Shown here: one piece after another, positions 1 through 10,524 of the stretch | Layout of the letters: the number at the start of each line of letters is the position of its first letter | How positions within the stretch are numbered: the stretch's first letter is position 1 | Assembly (NCBI GenBank): GCA_009691685.1 | Contig: SIAU01000001.1 | Location: forward strand, 1 to 64,000 | Source: Opitutales bacterium | Lineage (GTDB): Bacteria > Verrucomicrobiota > Verrucomicrobiia > Opitutales > UBA953 | Length of the DNA: 64,000 bases | Reading direction: 5' to 3' | Made by a program: the position numbers and the translations under genes | The notes under the pieces: model-generated | The model's input: the letters and a program-made list of their open reading frames with translations, nothing else | What the model was told of the DNA's origin: nothing | The model's database searches: none

Positions 1-1471
1 CCTTCATCGGTGTGGCGCCCGCAATATCCTGTTCGGACATACCAATCGTATAAAGTTCTTTCGCCGTGGGTTTGTAAGGTTGCGCGCAGGCCTGACAAAC
101 GCGACGAACAAGACGTTGAGCGAGCGCTCCACGTAGCGCGGCTGAAACTAAGAAAGGTTTCACGCCGATATCGACGAGACGAGTCACCGCACTGACGGAA
201 TCATTAGTGTGCAAAGTTGAGAACACCATGTGACCAGTAAGCGCGGCGTTAATCGAAATTTCAGCGGTTTCTAAATCTCGAATTTCACCGATCATCACAA
301 TGTTTGGTGCCTGACGTAACATCGCACGAAGCGCGGCCGCAAAAGTCATTCCCACATCACGTTTTACTTGGACCTGATTGATACCAGCCATCTGATACTC
401 AACGGGATCTTCAACGGTAATAATTTTACGATCAGGTTTATTAATATAATTCAGCGCTGAATAAAGGGTGGTCGATTTACCCGAACCGGTTGGACCCGTC
501 ACGAGGAACACACCATCGGAACCGGAAATAAGACCTTGGAATTTCGCTTGGTCATCCGCGAAGAATCCTAATTCAGGAAGACCTAATTTCAGTCCTTCTT
601 TATCGAGAATACGCATGACGATTGATTCGCCATAAACGGTTGGTAAAACGGATACACGTAAGTCGATATCACGTCCGCCGGTCCGAGCCTGAATACGTCC
701 ATCTTGGGGAATACGTTTTTCTGCGAGTGACACTTCAGCCATTAATTTAAGGCGCGATATGACGGAAGCTTGTAAGCGCTTAGGTGGGCCTTTCATTTCT
801 TGGAGCACACCATCGATCCGGAAACGAACACGGAATCTTTTTTCTAAAGGTTCTAAGTGAATATCTGAAGCCTTCCGACGAATCGCATCCACAATCAGGG
901 AATTCACATAGCGAATAATCGGAGCGTCATCTTCTTTAACTTCGCCTCCTTGAGGAAGATCGACCGACATACCATCTTCACTCTTACCAAAAACATCCTC
1001 GTACGATACATTCACCGCGCCTCCACCATAACAGCGATTGATCGCGGCCTTCAGTTCATCAGGCGGTGCGAGTTTGGGATTTAAAGTAAGTTTTAAGACA
1101 CGCGAAAGTGAATCGAGCGTTTCGGTATCGAGCGGATCCGAAATCGCAACGAGCAGCTCAACCCCATCCATCTGCAGTGGTAAAATATTGTGACGCTCAG
1201 CCTGTTCGCGACTAATCAGTTTGAGCAATTCTTCCGCCGGTGAAACCTGGGCCAAGTCGACAACTTCCATGTCGAATTCCTTACCCAGCGCTTTGGAGAT
1301 AACCGTCCAAGTGATCTTACCCGTCTCCACTAATTTCGCGATCGCTTGGGTATCAGGATTCTGGCCATCGGGGATAGCACCAAGGGCCTCGCGGGCCTCG
1401 GATACTTGAGCAGAGGACACCAGTCCCTTGTCTTGTATGAATTGAATGACGAAATCGTCGGCGGTCGTCAC
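1..1471 (-). CDS. GspE/PilB-family secretion or pilus ATPase, C-terminus cut by window edge
   Basis: This hexameric ATPase powers type II secretion or type IV pilus extension at the inner membrane. The frame opens with GTG at 1471 and runs to base 1, giving about 490 residues without the C-terminus. An N-terminal T2SSE_N-like domain is followed by the ATPase: Walker [10 protein letters not shown] near residue 322, Walker B with [14 protein letters not shown] near 395, the His box TLHTND near 418, and the first half of a zinc tetracysteine motif (VCQACAQPY) near 445. The start is uncertain because there is no ATG nearby and no clear ribosome site. GspE and PilB cannot be told apart here; the prepilin peptidase at 43.4 kb would process substrates of either system. 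Family assignment is firm. Confidence 0.93.
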   Translation of the reverse strand, partial: MTTADDFVIQFIQDKGLVSSAQVSEAREALGAIPDGQNPDTQAIAKLVETGKITWTVISKALGKEFDMEVVDLAQVSPAEELLKLISREQAERHNILPLQMDGVELLVAISDPLDTETLDSLSRVLKLTLNPKLAPPDELKAAINRCYGGGAVNVSYEDVFGKSEDGMSVDLPQGGEVKEDDAPIIRYVNSLIVDAIRRKASDIHLEPLEKRFRVRFRIDGVLQEMKGPPKRLQASVISRLKLMAEVSLAEKRIPQDGRIQARTGGRDIDLRVSVLPTVYGESIVMRILDKEGLKLGLPELGFFADDQAKFQGLISGSDGVFLVTGPTGSGKSTTLYSALNYINKPDRKIITVEDPVEYQMAGINQVQVKRDVGMTFAAALRAMLRQAPNIVMIGEIRDLETAEISINAALTGHMVFSTLHTNDSVSAVTRLVDIGVKPFLVSAALRGALAQRLVRRVCQACAQPYKPTAKELYTIGMSEQDIAGATPMK

Positions 1472-1601
1472 AGGGTAGGGATTCCTAAATGGGGTTGGGG
1501 GGTATTGAACCTAGTTCTCAGTAACAAGAAATAGGGGAAATCGAAAAGTAAATCTACCCACCCTCTCGGCAATCGCAAACTATCCAGAAATCAGCCAATT
1601 C

Positions 1602-2174
1602 TTAGCCTTTTAATATCTGCACACATTTATCCACTTCGGCTTTCAGAAAGTCTAAGCTGCCATCATTCCAAATCACGAATTTTGATTTCTTAACCTTCTC
1701 ACTGATAGGCATTTGCGAATTTATACGCTTCTGGGCCTCAGCTCGACTTAACCCCCGGGATTCCAAGCGATGCAATCTGACTTCATCTGAAGACGCGACG
1801 CACACCGTAGCGACCAATCCTTGAGTGAGGCCGAACTCGAATAAAAGAGGGATTTCCAAAATGTACGACTTGGATGAATCGGCCATCGCCTCTTGGCGCA
1901 GGGCGGCAATGCGCGGGTGGATGATGGATTCCAAAAAGGTTTTCTCCGTCGAATCAGAAAATACTTTTTTACCAATCCACTCTCGGTCAGCTGTACCATC
2001 ATTCTGAATACAGGCCGAACCCCAACGTGATTTCAATTGAGCGAGCGTTGGAGATTCGTTCAGCGCTTGGTGCGCTAAGACATCGGAATCAATCACGACA
2101 AAACCATGAGACTTAAAAAAGCCAGCGGCCGTGGATTTTCCACAACCAATGCCGCCAGTGAGTCCGATGACCAT
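1602..2174 (-). CDS. coaE: Dephospho-CoA kinase
   Basis: This cytoplasmic enzyme phosphorylates the 3'-hydroxyl of dephospho-CoA, the last step of coenzyme A synthesis. The 190-residue length is normal. The P-loop GLTGGIGCGKST lies at residues 4-15, followed by the CoA-binding stretch VIDSDVLAHQAL typical of CoaE and a lid region rich in Arg and Lys. It begins 38 bases after the stop of ftsH on the same strand, so it is probably the last gene of a serS-tilS-ftsH-coaE transcript. No terminator is obvious in the 130 bases that separate it from the downstream ATPase gene. Confidence 0.96.
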   Translation of the reverse strand: MVIGLTGGIGCGKSTAAGFFKSHGFVVIDSDVLAHQALNESPTLAQLKSRWGSACIQNDGTADREWIGKKVFSDSTEKTFLESIIHPRIAALRQEAMADSSKSYILEIPLLFEFGLTQGLVATVCVASSDEVRLHRLESRGLSRAEAQKRINSQMPISEKVKKSKFVIWNDGSLDFLKAEVDKCVQILKG

Positions 2175-2212
2175 AGCAGATTTCTAAACCTTAAAACCTT
2201 CGAGGGCAAACC

Positions 2213-4183
2213 TCAAGCAGGGGTCGGCGTGGCTTGTGAACCTGGCTCTGGTGGGGGACCATCAGGGCTCGGCTCACGAACTAAGTTTGGCACAGGTGAT
2301 CCCACAATCGGGGTCTGCATCGATCCCGTCTTGAGAATTTCCATCACATGAACGCCGTCTAAAGTCTCATGCTCGAGTAAAGCTTCGGCAATCTTGCGGT
2401 GGGCATCAGCATGCTCGGCAATGATTTTTTCGGCGCGGGCATATTGCTCACTCACGATTTTAGCAACAGCATCGTCGATGCGACGAGCCGTCTCATCGCT
2501 GTGCGATTGGGTGCGAGAAATTTCGCGACCCAAGAAAACGGTGTCAGAATTTTCGTTATAAGAAATAGGGCCGAGCTCACTCATACCCCAATCGCAGACC
2601 ATTTGACGGGCCATGCGGGTGGCTTGTTTGATATCCGAGGAGGCACCATTGGATACATCGCCAGTGACTACTTTTTCTCCCACGCGACCAGCCATCGCCG
2701 TGCAAATGTAAGTCAGCAAACGAGCTTTAGAATATCCGAGAATATCTTTCTTTGGAAGGAACATGGCCATACCCAAGGCGCGACCACGAGGAAGAATCGT
2801 TACTTTGTGAATGGGCATCATGCCATCATCGACGACGGCCTGAACAATTGCGTGGCCCGCTTCGTGGTAGGCAGTGCTGCGACGATCTTCTTCATCCATC
2901 GCGCGACGACGCTCACGACCATAGGCAATTTTATCGCGGGCTTCTTCGATGTCAGACATCTCAACCTTATCGCGATTACGACGACCGGCATGCAGAGCAC
3001 CTTCGTTTAATAAATTCGCTAAATCAGCACCCGACATTCCGGTGGTGATGCGAGCGATACGATTTAGATCAACCGAGGGAGCTAATTGGAAACGTTTAGC
3101 GTGAACGGCGAGCACGGCTTCACGGCCTCGCAAGTCTGGTAAATCAACGAAGACTTGGCGATCAAAGCGACCTGGACGTAAGAGAGCTTGGTCGAGCACA
3201 TCAGCACGATTGGTTGCGCCGATAACGATGACGCCTGCCTGACCATCAAAGCCATCCATCTCCACGAGTAAGGAGTTGAGCGTTTGTTCGCGTTCATCAT
3301 TTCCACCACCGACGCCGGCACCACGCTGACGACCGACTGCATCAATTTCATCAATAAATACAATACAAGGAGCGAGCTTGCGGGCTTGCTCAAAGGTGTC
3401 GCGAACGCGAGCGGCACCGACGCCGACAAACATTTCAACGAAATCAGAACCACTGATACTTAAGAAAGGAACTTTCGCTTCTCCGGCGACGGCCCGAGCG
3501 AGCAGCGTCTTACCTGTTCCGGGAGGTCCGACCATTAAAATTCCCTTGGGAATAGACGCACCTATTTTAGTGAAGCGTTTGGGATCACGGAGAAAATCGA
3601 CAATCTCTTTCACTTCTTCTTTGGCTTCATCACATCCGGCCACATCTTTAAAAGTAGTACCTTCATTTTCGTTCGCATTTAAACGAGCGCGTGATTTGGC
3701 AAACTGCATCGCACCCTTGTTCGCATTACGTAAAAAGCGAAACATCATATACAAGACCAAGCCCGAAATCAGTAAGGTCGGCAGAACATTATAAAGGAAC
3801 ATTGTTAACCCCGTCTGTTCGGGAACTTCCTTAAACGCGTCTTTGGCTACCGCACTACGTAGACCTTCAAATTCTTTTTCGGTTAAACGACCTTTAGCCT
3901 GGAACTTGGTCTTATCATCCGCGGCCGCGCCTTTAACTTCTAATTCTCCAGTGACTTCGTACCAGCTATTAGAACCAGCAGTGGAGTCCGATTTAATCGA
4001 AAGATTTTTCACCTTCTTCTCTTGGGCGAGAGAGAGGACTTCGGTCACGCTCAGTTTCTGGACGCTATTGGCGGGAGGTGCACTGTAGTTAACTAGCAGT
4101 GCAACTAGACCAATTAAAATGATCCATACGATTAAAGGCTTAGCTTTAATCCGGTTGTTATCCTCGTTGTTGTCTTGGCTCAT
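2213..4183 (-). CDS. ftsH: ATP-dependent zinc metalloprotease FtsH
   Basis: This membrane-anchored AAA+ protease degrades misassembled membrane proteins and short-lived regulators. The 656 residues show the full family order: a transmembrane helix near residues 17-33, an extracytoplasmic domain, a second helix near 130-148, Walker A GPPGTGKT near 219, Walker [10 protein letters not shown] near 279, the arginine finger region [10 protein letters not shown], and the zinc site [10 protein letters not shown] near 441 with the distal Asp in [13 protein letters not shown]. The C-terminal tail is proline-rich and ends after PTPTPA, somewhat longer than in short homologues. It starts 11 bases after tilS, a pairing common in many bacteria, which supports co-transcription. 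Confidence 0.98.
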   Translation of the reverse strand: MSQDNNEDNNRIKAKPLIVWIILIGLVALLVNYSAPPANSVQKLSVTEVLSLAQEKKVKNLSIKSDSTAGSNSWYEVTGELEVKGAAADDKTKFQAKGRLTEKEFEGLRSAVAKDAFKEVPEQTGLTMFLYNVLPTLLISGLVLYMMFRFLRNANKGAMQFAKSRARLNANENEGTTFKDVAGCDEAKEEVKEIVDFLRDPKRFTKIGASIPKGILMVGPPGTGKTLLARAVAGEAKVPFLSISGSDFVEMFVGVGAARVRDTFEQARKLAPCIVFIDEIDAVGRQRGAGVGGGNDEREQTLNSLLVEMDGFDGQAGVIVIGATNRADVLDQALLRPGRFDRQVFVDLPDLRGREAVLAVHAKRFQLAPSVDLNRIARITTGMSGADLANLLNEGALHAGRRNRDKVEMSDIEEARDKIAYGRERRRAMDEEDRRSTAYHEAGHAIVQAVVDDGMMPIHKVTILPRGRALGMAMFLPKKDILGYSKARLLTYICTAMAGRVGEKVVTGDVSNGASSDIKQATRMARQMVCDWGMSELGPISYNENSDTVFLGREISRTQSHSDETARRIDDAVAKIVSEQYARAEKIIAEHADAHRKIAEALLEHETLDGVHVMEILKTGSMQTPIVGSPVPNLVREPSPDGPPPEPGSQATPTPA

Positions 4184-4194
4184 CGGGGGAAGGT

Positions 4195-5598
4195 TTAGAT
4201 TAAGCAGGGGTTAAGCCAAGTCAATCGGAGAGCCCCTTTAACGGGTCCATTTAACCTGTATAATTCCGCCGGCGGATTAGAAGGAACCCAGATAATTTCT
4301 TGATTTAAAAGAACAACGGGAAGGTTTTCGCGTAACTCTGACGGCACTTTCCTATTAATTAAAAGATCGGAGACCTTGGCCGTGCCACTCGAACCAAGAG
4401 GCTGATAGCGGTCCCCTTCCATTCTCCCCCTCCAAAAAACGGGGCCGACCGCCGCGGGCGACAAATAGACTTCTTTGGTGGGCGGAATGTCTCCCCGTGA
4501 CAATTTTGCCCACAGGTTTTCATCCACGGTCACGATTTCTGCCAATAAACCCGTTTCGCTATCGAGCACACCTAAGGTCAAACTTCGCATTTGCGTTCCC
4601 AAAGGCGCCAAGGCTTCAGGCGTCAAAAAACATTTTCCGTTTTTAATTTTAACTAATTTTGAAAGCACCGACATCTGCACATCGGTACCCGCGCACAAGT
4701 GTTTTACTAAAAGTTCCAAGGAGGCGCCTTGCACGGCACCCAATCCACACTCCTGGAGAAATTCATGGATGACGACATAAGCCAATGCCACCGGTCGATT
4801 TTTTAGAGCACTCACATCCAAAACGCCGTCCGCATTTTTTACGCATCCCAGATCCTTCGCCCAAGTTAATAAGGCCGTGCGCGCCTGTTCAATAATGTCG
4901 GCCGATTGAGCAAAGCCCTTCGTGTAATCAGGTCCTAAGGCTTCTTCAGCATTTTGATTTAACCAACGACGAATCCGATTCCGCTTAACGATAGGCAATT
5001 GGTTAGTGGCATCCTCACGCCAGGGGATATCTACGCGTTGCAGACCTTCTAAAATATCTTTTTTACCCAAGCGGGCAGCAATCAACGGGCGATAACGTAA
5101 ATGCCCATCACGAAAATTCTGTAACACGCGGGGTGCCGAAAGACCTGTTAATCCGGCCCCACGAGCCAATCTCATTAATAACGTTTCAGCGACGTCATCG
5201 AGATGATGCGCCGTACAAATAATATTAAAGTCGTGAAGTTTTCTCTGTTCGGCAAAAAAAGTATTTCGGGCTTCACGCAATGTCGCTTCGGAGGCCGGAC
5301 CTTCTTCCGTTCGGCGACCAAGGTAACACGGAACGCCCAAGAACTGACAAACCTCCTTCACGAATAAGGCATCATGAGTAGACTCGATACCACGTGCCGC
5401 GTGATCAAAGTGTAAGACCAATAAATTTGGGCGAATCGCGGGATTCACCGAGAGTGCACATAATAAATAAATCGAGTCGGCACCACCCGAGACTGCCACC
5501 GCAACTTTTTTACCTAAGAGCGAACTAGGCAGTGACAATTCCGGTAATTGTGACGCTGCGATTTTGATTTTTTGTAATGAGGCAGGAGCTGAAAACAC
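4195..5598 (-). CDS. tilS: tRNA(Ile)-lysidine synthase
   Basis: TilS attaches lysine to C34 of the CAU-anticodon isoleucine tRNA so that it reads AUA. The N-type ATP pyrophosphatase motif SGGADS lies near residues 37-42, followed by the TilS-typical THHLDDVAETLLMRLARG-like segment (here AHHLDDVAETLLMRLARG) and a C-terminal TilS domain with DLLINRKVP. I chose the GTG at 5598, one base after the serS stop, giving 467 residues; an ATG at 5664 would add 22 residues of serS-overlapping sequence without family similarity. It sits between serS and ftsH, 11 bases before ftsH. Confidence 0.94.
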   Translation of the reverse strand: MFSAPASLQKIKIAASQLPELSLPSSLLGKKVAVAVSGGADSIYLLCALSVNPAIRPNLLVLHFDHAARGIESTHDALFVKEVCQFLGVPCYLGRRTEEGPASEATLREARNTFFAEQRKLHDFNIICTAHHLDDVAETLLMRLARGAGLTGLSAPRVLQNFRDGHLRYRPLIAARLGKKDILEGLQRVDIPWREDATNQLPIVKRNRIRRWLNQNAEEALGPDYTKGFAQSADIIEQARTALLTWAKDLGCVKNADGVLDVSALKNRPVALAYVVIHEFLQECGLGAVQGASLELLVKHLCAGTDVQMSVLSKLVKIKNGKCFLTPEALAPLGTQMRSLTLGVLDSETGLLAEIVTVDENLWAKLSRGDIPPTKEVYLSPAAVGPVFWRGRMEGDRYQPLGSSGTAKVSDLLINRKVPSELRENLPVVLLNQEIIWVPSNPPAELYRLNGPVKGALRLTWLNPCLI

Positions 5599-5599
5599 T

Positions 5600-6868
5600 T
5601 TAGAATTTGATAGTTTCCTTGCCGTACCATCTCCGCAGGGCTTCCGGAACAACGACACTACCATCGGGCTGTAGATTATTTTCGAGAATCGCCGCTAACA
5701 CCCGAGGTAGGCCCAGAGCTGAACCGTTTAAGGTGTGAACGTATTCTACTTTTCCATCTTTGGGACGATAGCGAATACCCGCCCGACGTGCTTGGAAATC
5801 CGTGAAGTTAGAACAGCTGGAAACTTCTAACCAGCGCTTCTGACCGCCCGCCCAAACTTCGAGATCGTATTGTTTGCTATGCGAGAAACCAATGTCGCCC
5901 GCACAAATCAATAATACGCGATAAGGTAAATTGAGTTTCTGTAAAATGCGCTCAGCGTCCCCGCGTAGTTTTTCTAATTCATTAAACGATTCACTGGGAT
6001 GCGTCCATTTAACCAATTCCACTTTATCGAATTGGTGCAGGCGATTCAGACCACGCACGTGCGCACCCCAACTGCCCGCTTCACGACGGAAACAAGGCGT
6101 GTAACCGACCCGTTTTACGGGCAACGAGGCTTCGTCTAAAATCTCGTCACGGAAAAAATTCGTCACGGGAACTTCGGCAGTCGGAATTAAATAAAAATCA
6201 TCCGTTTGCGCGTGATACATTTGTCCTTCTTTGTCAGGCAACTGACCGGTCGCCGTCGCACTCGCCGCATTCACCAATAAGGGAGCGTGCACTTCGGTGT
6301 ATCCAGCGGCATTAGCTTCCTCTAAAAAGAATTGAATCAGCGCACGCACTAAACGTGCCATATCACCGATATAAAAAGGGAAACCTGCGCCGGCGACTTT
6401 GACGCCGCGCTCGAAATCAATCGCTTTGGAAAACCAAGCGATATCCCAGTGGGGCTTAGCGGCTGGAGAAATTAATTGATCTACATTACCCCAAGTTGAG
6501 TGAACTTTATTGTCATTTTCGGTGCGACCTTCGGGCACCGAGTCATGGGGAATATTGGGAACCGTTAAGCTGACCTGTTTCCAAACTTCTTCCGCTTCAC
6601 TGACTTTCTTTTCTAATTCTTTAACGCGAGCCGAAGCCTCTTTCATCTCCGCCAACTTCGCTTGAAATTCAGGCGAGCCCTTAGGCATCGTGGCCATCTC
6701 TTTATTCGCTGCGTTTTGTGAAGCCCGGGCGTTTTCAAATTCGGCAACGGCGTGACGACGAACTTCGTCGGCCGCTAAGACGGCCTCGAGATCCACTTGA
6801 AATTTTTTACGAGCAATGCCTTTGCGGACAGTGTCGATTTGCTCACGAAATAACTTAGGGTCTAGCAT
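5600..6868 (-). CDS. serS: Seryl-tRNA synthetase
   Basis: This class II aminoacyl-tRNA synthetase charges tRNA-Ser and selenocysteine tRNA. The 422 residues are the usual length. The N-terminal third (about residues 30-105) is the long Lys/Glu-rich antiparallel coiled coil that grips the tRNA long arm. Motif 1 contains GFPFYIGDMARLVRALIQFF, motif 2 CFRREAGSWGAHVRGL followed by HQFDKVE, and motif 3 GSALGLPRVLAAILEN near the C-terminus. It is the first gene of the serS-tilS-ftsH-coaE run. The 5' flank has no Shine-Dalgarno, as for most genes here. Confidence 0.98.
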   Translation of the reverse strand: MLDPKLFREQIDTVRKGIARKKFQVDLEAVLAADEVRRHAVAEFENARASQNAANKEMATMPKGSPEFQAKLAEMKEASARVKELEKKVSEAEEVWKQVSLTVPNIPHDSVPEGRTENDNKVHSTWGNVDQLISPAAKPHWDIAWFSKAIDFERGVKVAGAGFPFYIGDMARLVRALIQFFLEEANAAGYTEVHAPLLVNAASATATGQLPDKEGQMYHAQTDDFYLIPTAEVPVTNFFRDEILDEASLPVKRVGYTPCFRREAGSWGAHVRGLNRLHQFDKVELVKWTHPSESFNELEKLRGDAERILQKLNLPYRVLLICAGDIGFSHSKQYDLEVWAGGQKRWLEVSSCSNFTDFQARRAGIRYRPKDGKVEYVHTLNGSALGLPRVLAAILENNLQPDGSVVVPEALRRWYGKETIKF

Positions 6869-6930
6869 GATTAGACTTTGCTTAATTTACCCGCCCAAGG
6901 GCAACGGGGAAGTCACAAAAAAGCTCGAAA

Positions 6931-6952
6931 AAGTTACCCCGATGGGGGTTAA
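6931..6952 (-). terminator. Weak candidate terminator after ndk
   Basis: On the minus strand a short hairpin pairs CCCC with GGGG plus flanking A/T pairs with one bulge, followed by a run of five T. It lies 84 bases downstream of the ndk stop. The stem is imperfect, so this is only a candidate. Confidence 0.3.
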
Positions 6953-7035
6953 GCGCCCTTTTAATGGCGACTTCGCTTCGGTGAACTCGCATCGCCACCC
7001 TTTTACAACCACGAGAAATTTAGAGAGTAACAGAC

Positions 7036-7449
7036 TTAGAAAACTTCGGTCGCGCTGAAAAAACGTTTGATTTCAGCAGCAGCAGCTTCCGGGCTGTCCG
7101 AGGCGTGACAAACATTGCGCATCATCTCCGTTCCAAAATCTCCGCGAATGGTCCCTTTGGGAGCGACTTTTGAATTCGTGGGCCCGAGCAATTCACGCAC
7201 GTGTGCGATGACATTTTTACCGCTTAAAACTGCGATGATTACCGGACGAGAAGACATGAAAGTTTCGATCTCAGGATAAAAAGGTTTTTCCGCAACGTGC
7301 GAGTAGTGTTCGCGTAATTGACCAGGCGTGAGGCGGGTTAATTTGCAGGCTTGAATATCAAATCCAGCAGCTTCAAAGCGCGCCAAAACGGTGCCATAAA
7401 GGCGGCGCTCCATACAATCGGGTTTTAAAATAATAAGGGTCTGCTCCAT
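7036..7449 (-). CDS. ndk: Nucleoside diphosphate kinase
   Basis: Ndk transfers the gamma phosphate from ATP to nucleoside diphosphates through a phosphohistidine, balancing NTP and dNTP pools. The 137-residue length is typical. The start LIILKPDCMERRL matches the family's KPD nucleotide-binding segment, and the catalytic histidine is His115 in RNVCHASDSPEAA. The sequence between has the expected RxxxG and GP(T/V)NS elements (LLGPTNSKVAPKGTIRGDFG). It stands alone, with 166 bases to serS downstream and 64 bases to ispF upstream. Confidence 0.98.
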   Translation of the reverse strand: MEQTLIILKPDCMERRLYGTVLARFEAAGFDIQACKLTRLTPGQLREHYSHVAEKPFYPEIETFMSSRPVIIAVLSGKNVIAHVRELLGPTNSKVAPKGTIRGDFGTEMMRNVCHASDSPEAAAAEIKRFFSATEVF

Positions 7450-7513
7450 AGATTTAATTGGAGAGAGTTTGTTTAGACCGATTTGACAAGACGGAAAGGA
7501 CTAAACCCTCTAT

Positions 7514-8005
7514 TTAGGCTTTCAAAAGCATGCAAATAGCCTGAACCGCAATGGCCCGGCCCTGGCCAATCGAGTCCATCCCTTCATTCGTCGTCGCCTT
7601 TACCCCGACTTGGTCGTCGCCCACTTCTAAAAGTTCTGAAATGGATTTTTTGATTTCGGCAATGTGTTCAGAAATTTTAGGACGCTCTGCGATGACGACC
7701 ACATCGATATTCCCCACTATCCATCCCAACTTTTTTATCTCCTCGAGGGCTTTTTTAACAATCAGGCCCGATTTGATATTTTTGATATTTGGATCGGTGT
7801 TCGGAAAATAATATCCAATATCGCGAAGTCCAGCTGCACCCAAAAGAGCGTCGGCAACCGCGTGCAGTAAAACATCGGCGTCGGAATGCCCATCGGGGCC
7901 CATCGTTGAGGGAATCGTGACCCCTCCCAGAATACAGGGACGGCCAGAGACGAGCGGATGAATGTCGTAACCGAGTCCAATACGATAGGGAGGTTGGGCT
8001 GACAT
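7514..8005 (-). CDS. ispF: 2-C-methyl-D-erythritol 2,4-cyclodiphosphate synthase
   Basis: IspF converts CDP-methylerythritol 2-phosphate to the cyclic diphosphate in the non-mevalonate isoprenoid pathway. The 163 residues include the metal ligands Asp14 and His16 in GYDIHPL and His48 in ADVLLHAVADALLGA. The C-terminal signature TTNEGMDSIGQGRAIAVQA is present. ispD is not adjacent, so the common ispDF pairing is absent here. The upstream side faces the tRNA-Cys gene divergently. Confidence 0.97.
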   Translation of the reverse strand: MSAQPPYRIGLGYDIHPLVSGRPCILGGVTIPSTMGPDGHSDADVLLHAVADALLGAAGLRDIGYYFPNTDPNIKNIKSGLIVKKALEEIKKLGWIVGNIDVVVIAERPKISEHIAEIKKSISELLEVGDDQVGVKATTNEGMDSIGQGRAIAVQAICMLLKA

Positions 8006-8101
8006 TACCCTGTTTTAATGGATAATTTGAGAAAGGAAAGCCATTGCATAAAACCCTTGAAAGAAAGTTAACAAGTGGCAGAGTACGCCCTGTAAGTGTT
8101 A

Positions 8102-8176
8102 GGCGCGGTAGCCAAGTGGTAAGGCCGGGCTCTGCAAAAGCCCCATGCGTCGGTTCAATTCCGACCCGCGCCTCCA
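8102..8176 (+). tRNA. tRNA-Cys (anticodon GCA)
   Basis: A complete cloverleaf is visible. The acceptor stem GGCGCGG pairs with CCGCGCC, the anticodon stem GGGCT/AGCCC encloses loop CTGCAAA with anticodon GCA at 8134-8136, and the T arm is GTCGG TTCAATT CCGAC. The 3' CCA is encoded at 8174-8176. The D arm is short, as is usual for tRNA-Cys. Confidence 0.97.
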
Positions 8177-8190
8177 ATTTAAAGTAACAA

Positions 8191-8217
8191 AAAAGGCGTC
8201 CACTGGACGCCTTTTTT
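8191..8217 (+). terminator. Bidirectional terminator between tRNA-Cys and argG
   Basis: A perfect 7-base-pair stem GGCGTCC/GGACGCC with loop ACT is flanked by A6 on the left and T6 on the right. It can end the tRNA transcript on the plus strand and the arginine operon transcript on the minus strand, whose last gene stops at 8236. Confidence 0.9.
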
Positions 8218-8235
8218 AATCGGTGTATCTTTGTG

Positions 8236-9492
8236 TTATCGAACCGTCTTACTTAAGTTCTGCACGCCATTGACCTTTGAGTTCACGCGTAAGCGTAAAC
8301 CATTGAGGCGAATGAATCCCGTAGCGTCGTCTTGGTTGTAAGCCTTCGTTGGATCCGCTTCCATCGTCGCAATATGTGGATTGTACAACGAGCGAGGACT
8401 CTTTCGACCTGCGACATAAGTACCACCTTTATAGAGTTTCACACGGACGGTGCCGGTGACATTGCGCTGCGATTCGGTAATGAGTGCCTGTAATGCTAAG
8501 CGCTCCGGAGCATACCAGAAACCATTGTAAACTAAGGTCGCGTAACGAGGAACCAAAGAGTCGCGTAAGTGCATCACTTCGCGATCCATGGTTAAGGATT
8601 CAATCTGACGGTGAGCGAAATGTAAAATCGTACCGCCTGGTGTTTCATAAACGCCACGACTCTTCATGCCGACGAAACGATTTTCGACCATATCGACTCG
8701 GCCAACGCCATGACGCCCACCGATTTTATTCAGTGTGCGCATCACTCCGAGAGGATTCATCTTCTTGCCGTTAACGGCGATACAATCGCCTTGGCGAAAT
8801 TCGAGTTCAACATACTCCGATTTATTTGGAGCATCTTCCGGTGAAACGGAAAGCTTGAACATGGCTTTGTTTGCAGGCGCAAAAGCATCCATCCAAGGAT
8901 CCTCTAAAATGCCAGCTTCATAAGAAATGTGAAGGAGGTTTCGATCAGAAGAATAGGGCTTTTTCGCACTCGCTTCGACCGGGATTTTATTCTTCGCACA
9001 ATAGGCGATCATTTCAGCACGACCGGGAAAATCAGCACGGAATTCCTCATTACGCCAAGGCGCGATGATTTCTAAGTCAGGTGCTAAAGCCGCACAGGTT
9101 AATTCAAAACGCACTTGGTCATTACCCTTACCCGTCGCACCGTGAGCAATGGCGGTCGCACCTTCTTTACGAGCGATCTCAACCATGCGTTTGGCGATGA
9201 GTGGACGGGCAATCGATGTACCGAGGTAGTATTGACCTTCGTAAATCGCACCCGCTTGCATCATTGGGAAAATAAAGTCGCGGGCGAATTCCTCTTGGAG
9301 GTCATCAATATAAAGTTTGGACGCACCAGTCTTGAGCGCTTTTTGCTTCAAGCCCTTCAACTCATCTTCTTGGCCGATGTCGGCGCAGAATGCGATCATC
9401 TCGGCATGATGCTTATCCTTAATCCAAGATAGGAGGACGGAGGTGTCGAGTCCGCCCGAATAGGCGAGGACGATTTTCTTTTTCTTACTCAT
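8236..9492 (-). CDS. argG: Argininosuccinate synthase
   Basis: ArgG joins citrulline and aspartate with ATP to give argininosuccinate. The 418 residues are slightly longer than the 400-residue norm because of a short C-terminal tail. The pyrophosphatase loop YSGGLDTSV is at residues 11-19; [20 protein letters not shown] and YETPGGTIL are family signatures. It is the last gene of the argCJBDFG run, 18 bases after argF, and is followed by a strong hairpin terminator. argH, needed to finish the pathway, is not in this window. Confidence 0.98.
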   Translation of the reverse strand: MSKKKKIVLAYSGGLDTSVLLSWIKDKHHAEMIAFCADIGQEDELKGLKQKALKTGASKLYIDDLQEEFARDFIFPMMQAGAIYEGQYYLGTSIARPLIAKRMVEIARKEGATAIAHGATGKGNDQVRFELTCAALAPDLEIIAPWRNEEFRADFPGRAEMIAYCAKNKIPVEASAKKPYSSDRNLLHISYEAGILEDPWMDAFAPANKAMFKLSVSPEDAPNKSEYVELEFRQGDCIAVNGKKMNPLGVMRTLNKIGGRHGVGRVDMVENRFVGMKSRGVYETPGGTILHFAHRQIESLTMDREVMHLRDSLVPRYATLVYNGFWYAPERLALQALITESQRNVTGTVRVKLYKGGTYVAGRKSPRSLYNPHIATMEADPTKAYNQDDATGFIRLNGLRLRVNSKVNGVQNLSKTVR

Positions 9493-9510
9493 GGTATATT
9501 AAATAATAAA

Positions 9511-10455
9511 TTAGCGGTGGCGGGTTAAATGGGCGAGAATCGCTTTTTGCACGTGGAGTCTGTTTTCCGCTTGATCAAAAATAATGCTTTGTGGACTCGC
9601 TAAAACTTCGGCGGTTACTTCTTCACCTGGGTGAGCAGGCAAGCAGTGCATGAAGTAAGCGTCGGGTTTAGCCAGAGCCATCAGCTTAGAATTCACTTGG
9701 TAAGGCTGCATAGTTTTAAGTCTTTCGGCCTTTTCAGCCTCCATACCCATGCTCACCCAAACATCGGTATAAACCATGTCTGCACCCTTAACCGCAGCAG
9801 CGGCGTCAGTCGTGAAAGTAAAGGTTTCCTTCAGTCCATCTTTTTTGAGCTGCTGTTTGATTTCTGCAGTGGGCTCGTAACCCGCAGGACCCGCCAACGC
9901 AATTTCCACACCGAGAGCGGCTCCGCCTAAAATAAATGAGTTCGCCATGTTGCAGGCCGTGTCACCCAAGAAAGCAACCTTCCGTCCTTTTAAGGAACTC
10001 TCAAAATTTTCGGGTTTCCCCTTCGACCAACGCTCCGCGAGCGTAAACATATCGGTCATAAACTGACAGGGATGCAGGAAGTCGGATAACGCATTTACCA
10101 CGGGCATCGTTCCGCTTTGAGCAAAGTCCTCTAAGAGTTTGTGTTCATGACACCGGATAACCATGCCATGCAAATAACGTGATAAAACTTTTGCGGTATC
10201 GGCTACCGTTTCACCACGCGAGATTTGCATGTCATCCGCATTCAGCATGACGGGCTGTCCGCCAAGTTCGTGAACGCCGACCTGAAAAGAAACCCGCGTC
10301 CGGGTGCTCTTCTTGAAAAAAAGTAGGCCCCAGGACTGCTGAGCGAGATCCTGAGATTTAGTCTGACCCCTTTGCGATTTCAACAAAGCAGCCTGGGCAA
10401 AAATCGATTGGATTTCAGCCAAACTTAAATCGGTCTCTTTGAGGAAGTGACGCAT
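9511..10455 (-). CDS. argF: Ornithine carbamoyltransferase
   Basis: ArgF condenses carbamoyl phosphate and ornithine to citrulline. The 314-residue protein shows the carbamoyl-phosphate site STRTRVSF beginning at residue 50, the HPCQFMTD segment near 128, the ornithine SMG loop (DVWVSMGME) near 231-239 and the catalytic-cysteine motif HCLPAH with Cys271. Neighbours argD (69 bases upstream) and argG place it in the arginine operon. The SMG loop argues for ornithine over N-acetylornithine as substrate, though this rests on family knowledge. Confidence 0.97.
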   Translation of the reverse strand: MRHFLKETDLSLAEIQSIFAQAALLKSQRGQTKSQDLAQQSWGLLFFKKSTRTRVSFQVGVHELGGQPVMLNADDMQISRGETVADTAKVLSRYLHGMVIRCHEHKLLEDFAQSGTMPVVNALSDFLHPCQFMTDMFTLAERWSKGKPENFESSLKGRKVAFLGDTACNMANSFILGGAALGVEIALAGPAGYEPTAEIKQQLKKDGLKETFTFTTDAAAAVKGADMVYTDVWVSMGMEAEKAERLKTMQPYQVNSKLMALAKPDAYFMHCLPAHPGEEVTAEVLASPQSIIFDQAENRLHVQKAILAHLTRHR

Positions 10456-10524
10456 GAGAGAAGGTGTTTAAAACTATCTAGCGAAACGATTTTGGACAGG
10501 CGAAAATGTGCTGGAATAGTGATT

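Noticed and set aside
2399-3010. A 203-codon plus-strand frame inside ftsH
   Set aside because: It lies wholly antisense to the strongly conserved ftsH catalytic region and has no recognisable domain.
5599-5664. Upstream ATG start for tilS inside serS
   Set aside because: The extra 22 residues read the serS coding sequence in another frame and lack similarity to TilS.
7755-8177. A 140-codon minus-strand frame beginning MEARVGIEPTHGAF
   Set aside because: It reads the antisense of the tRNA-Cys gene and then overlaps ispF. The VGIEPT string is a well-known artefact of translated tRNA genes.
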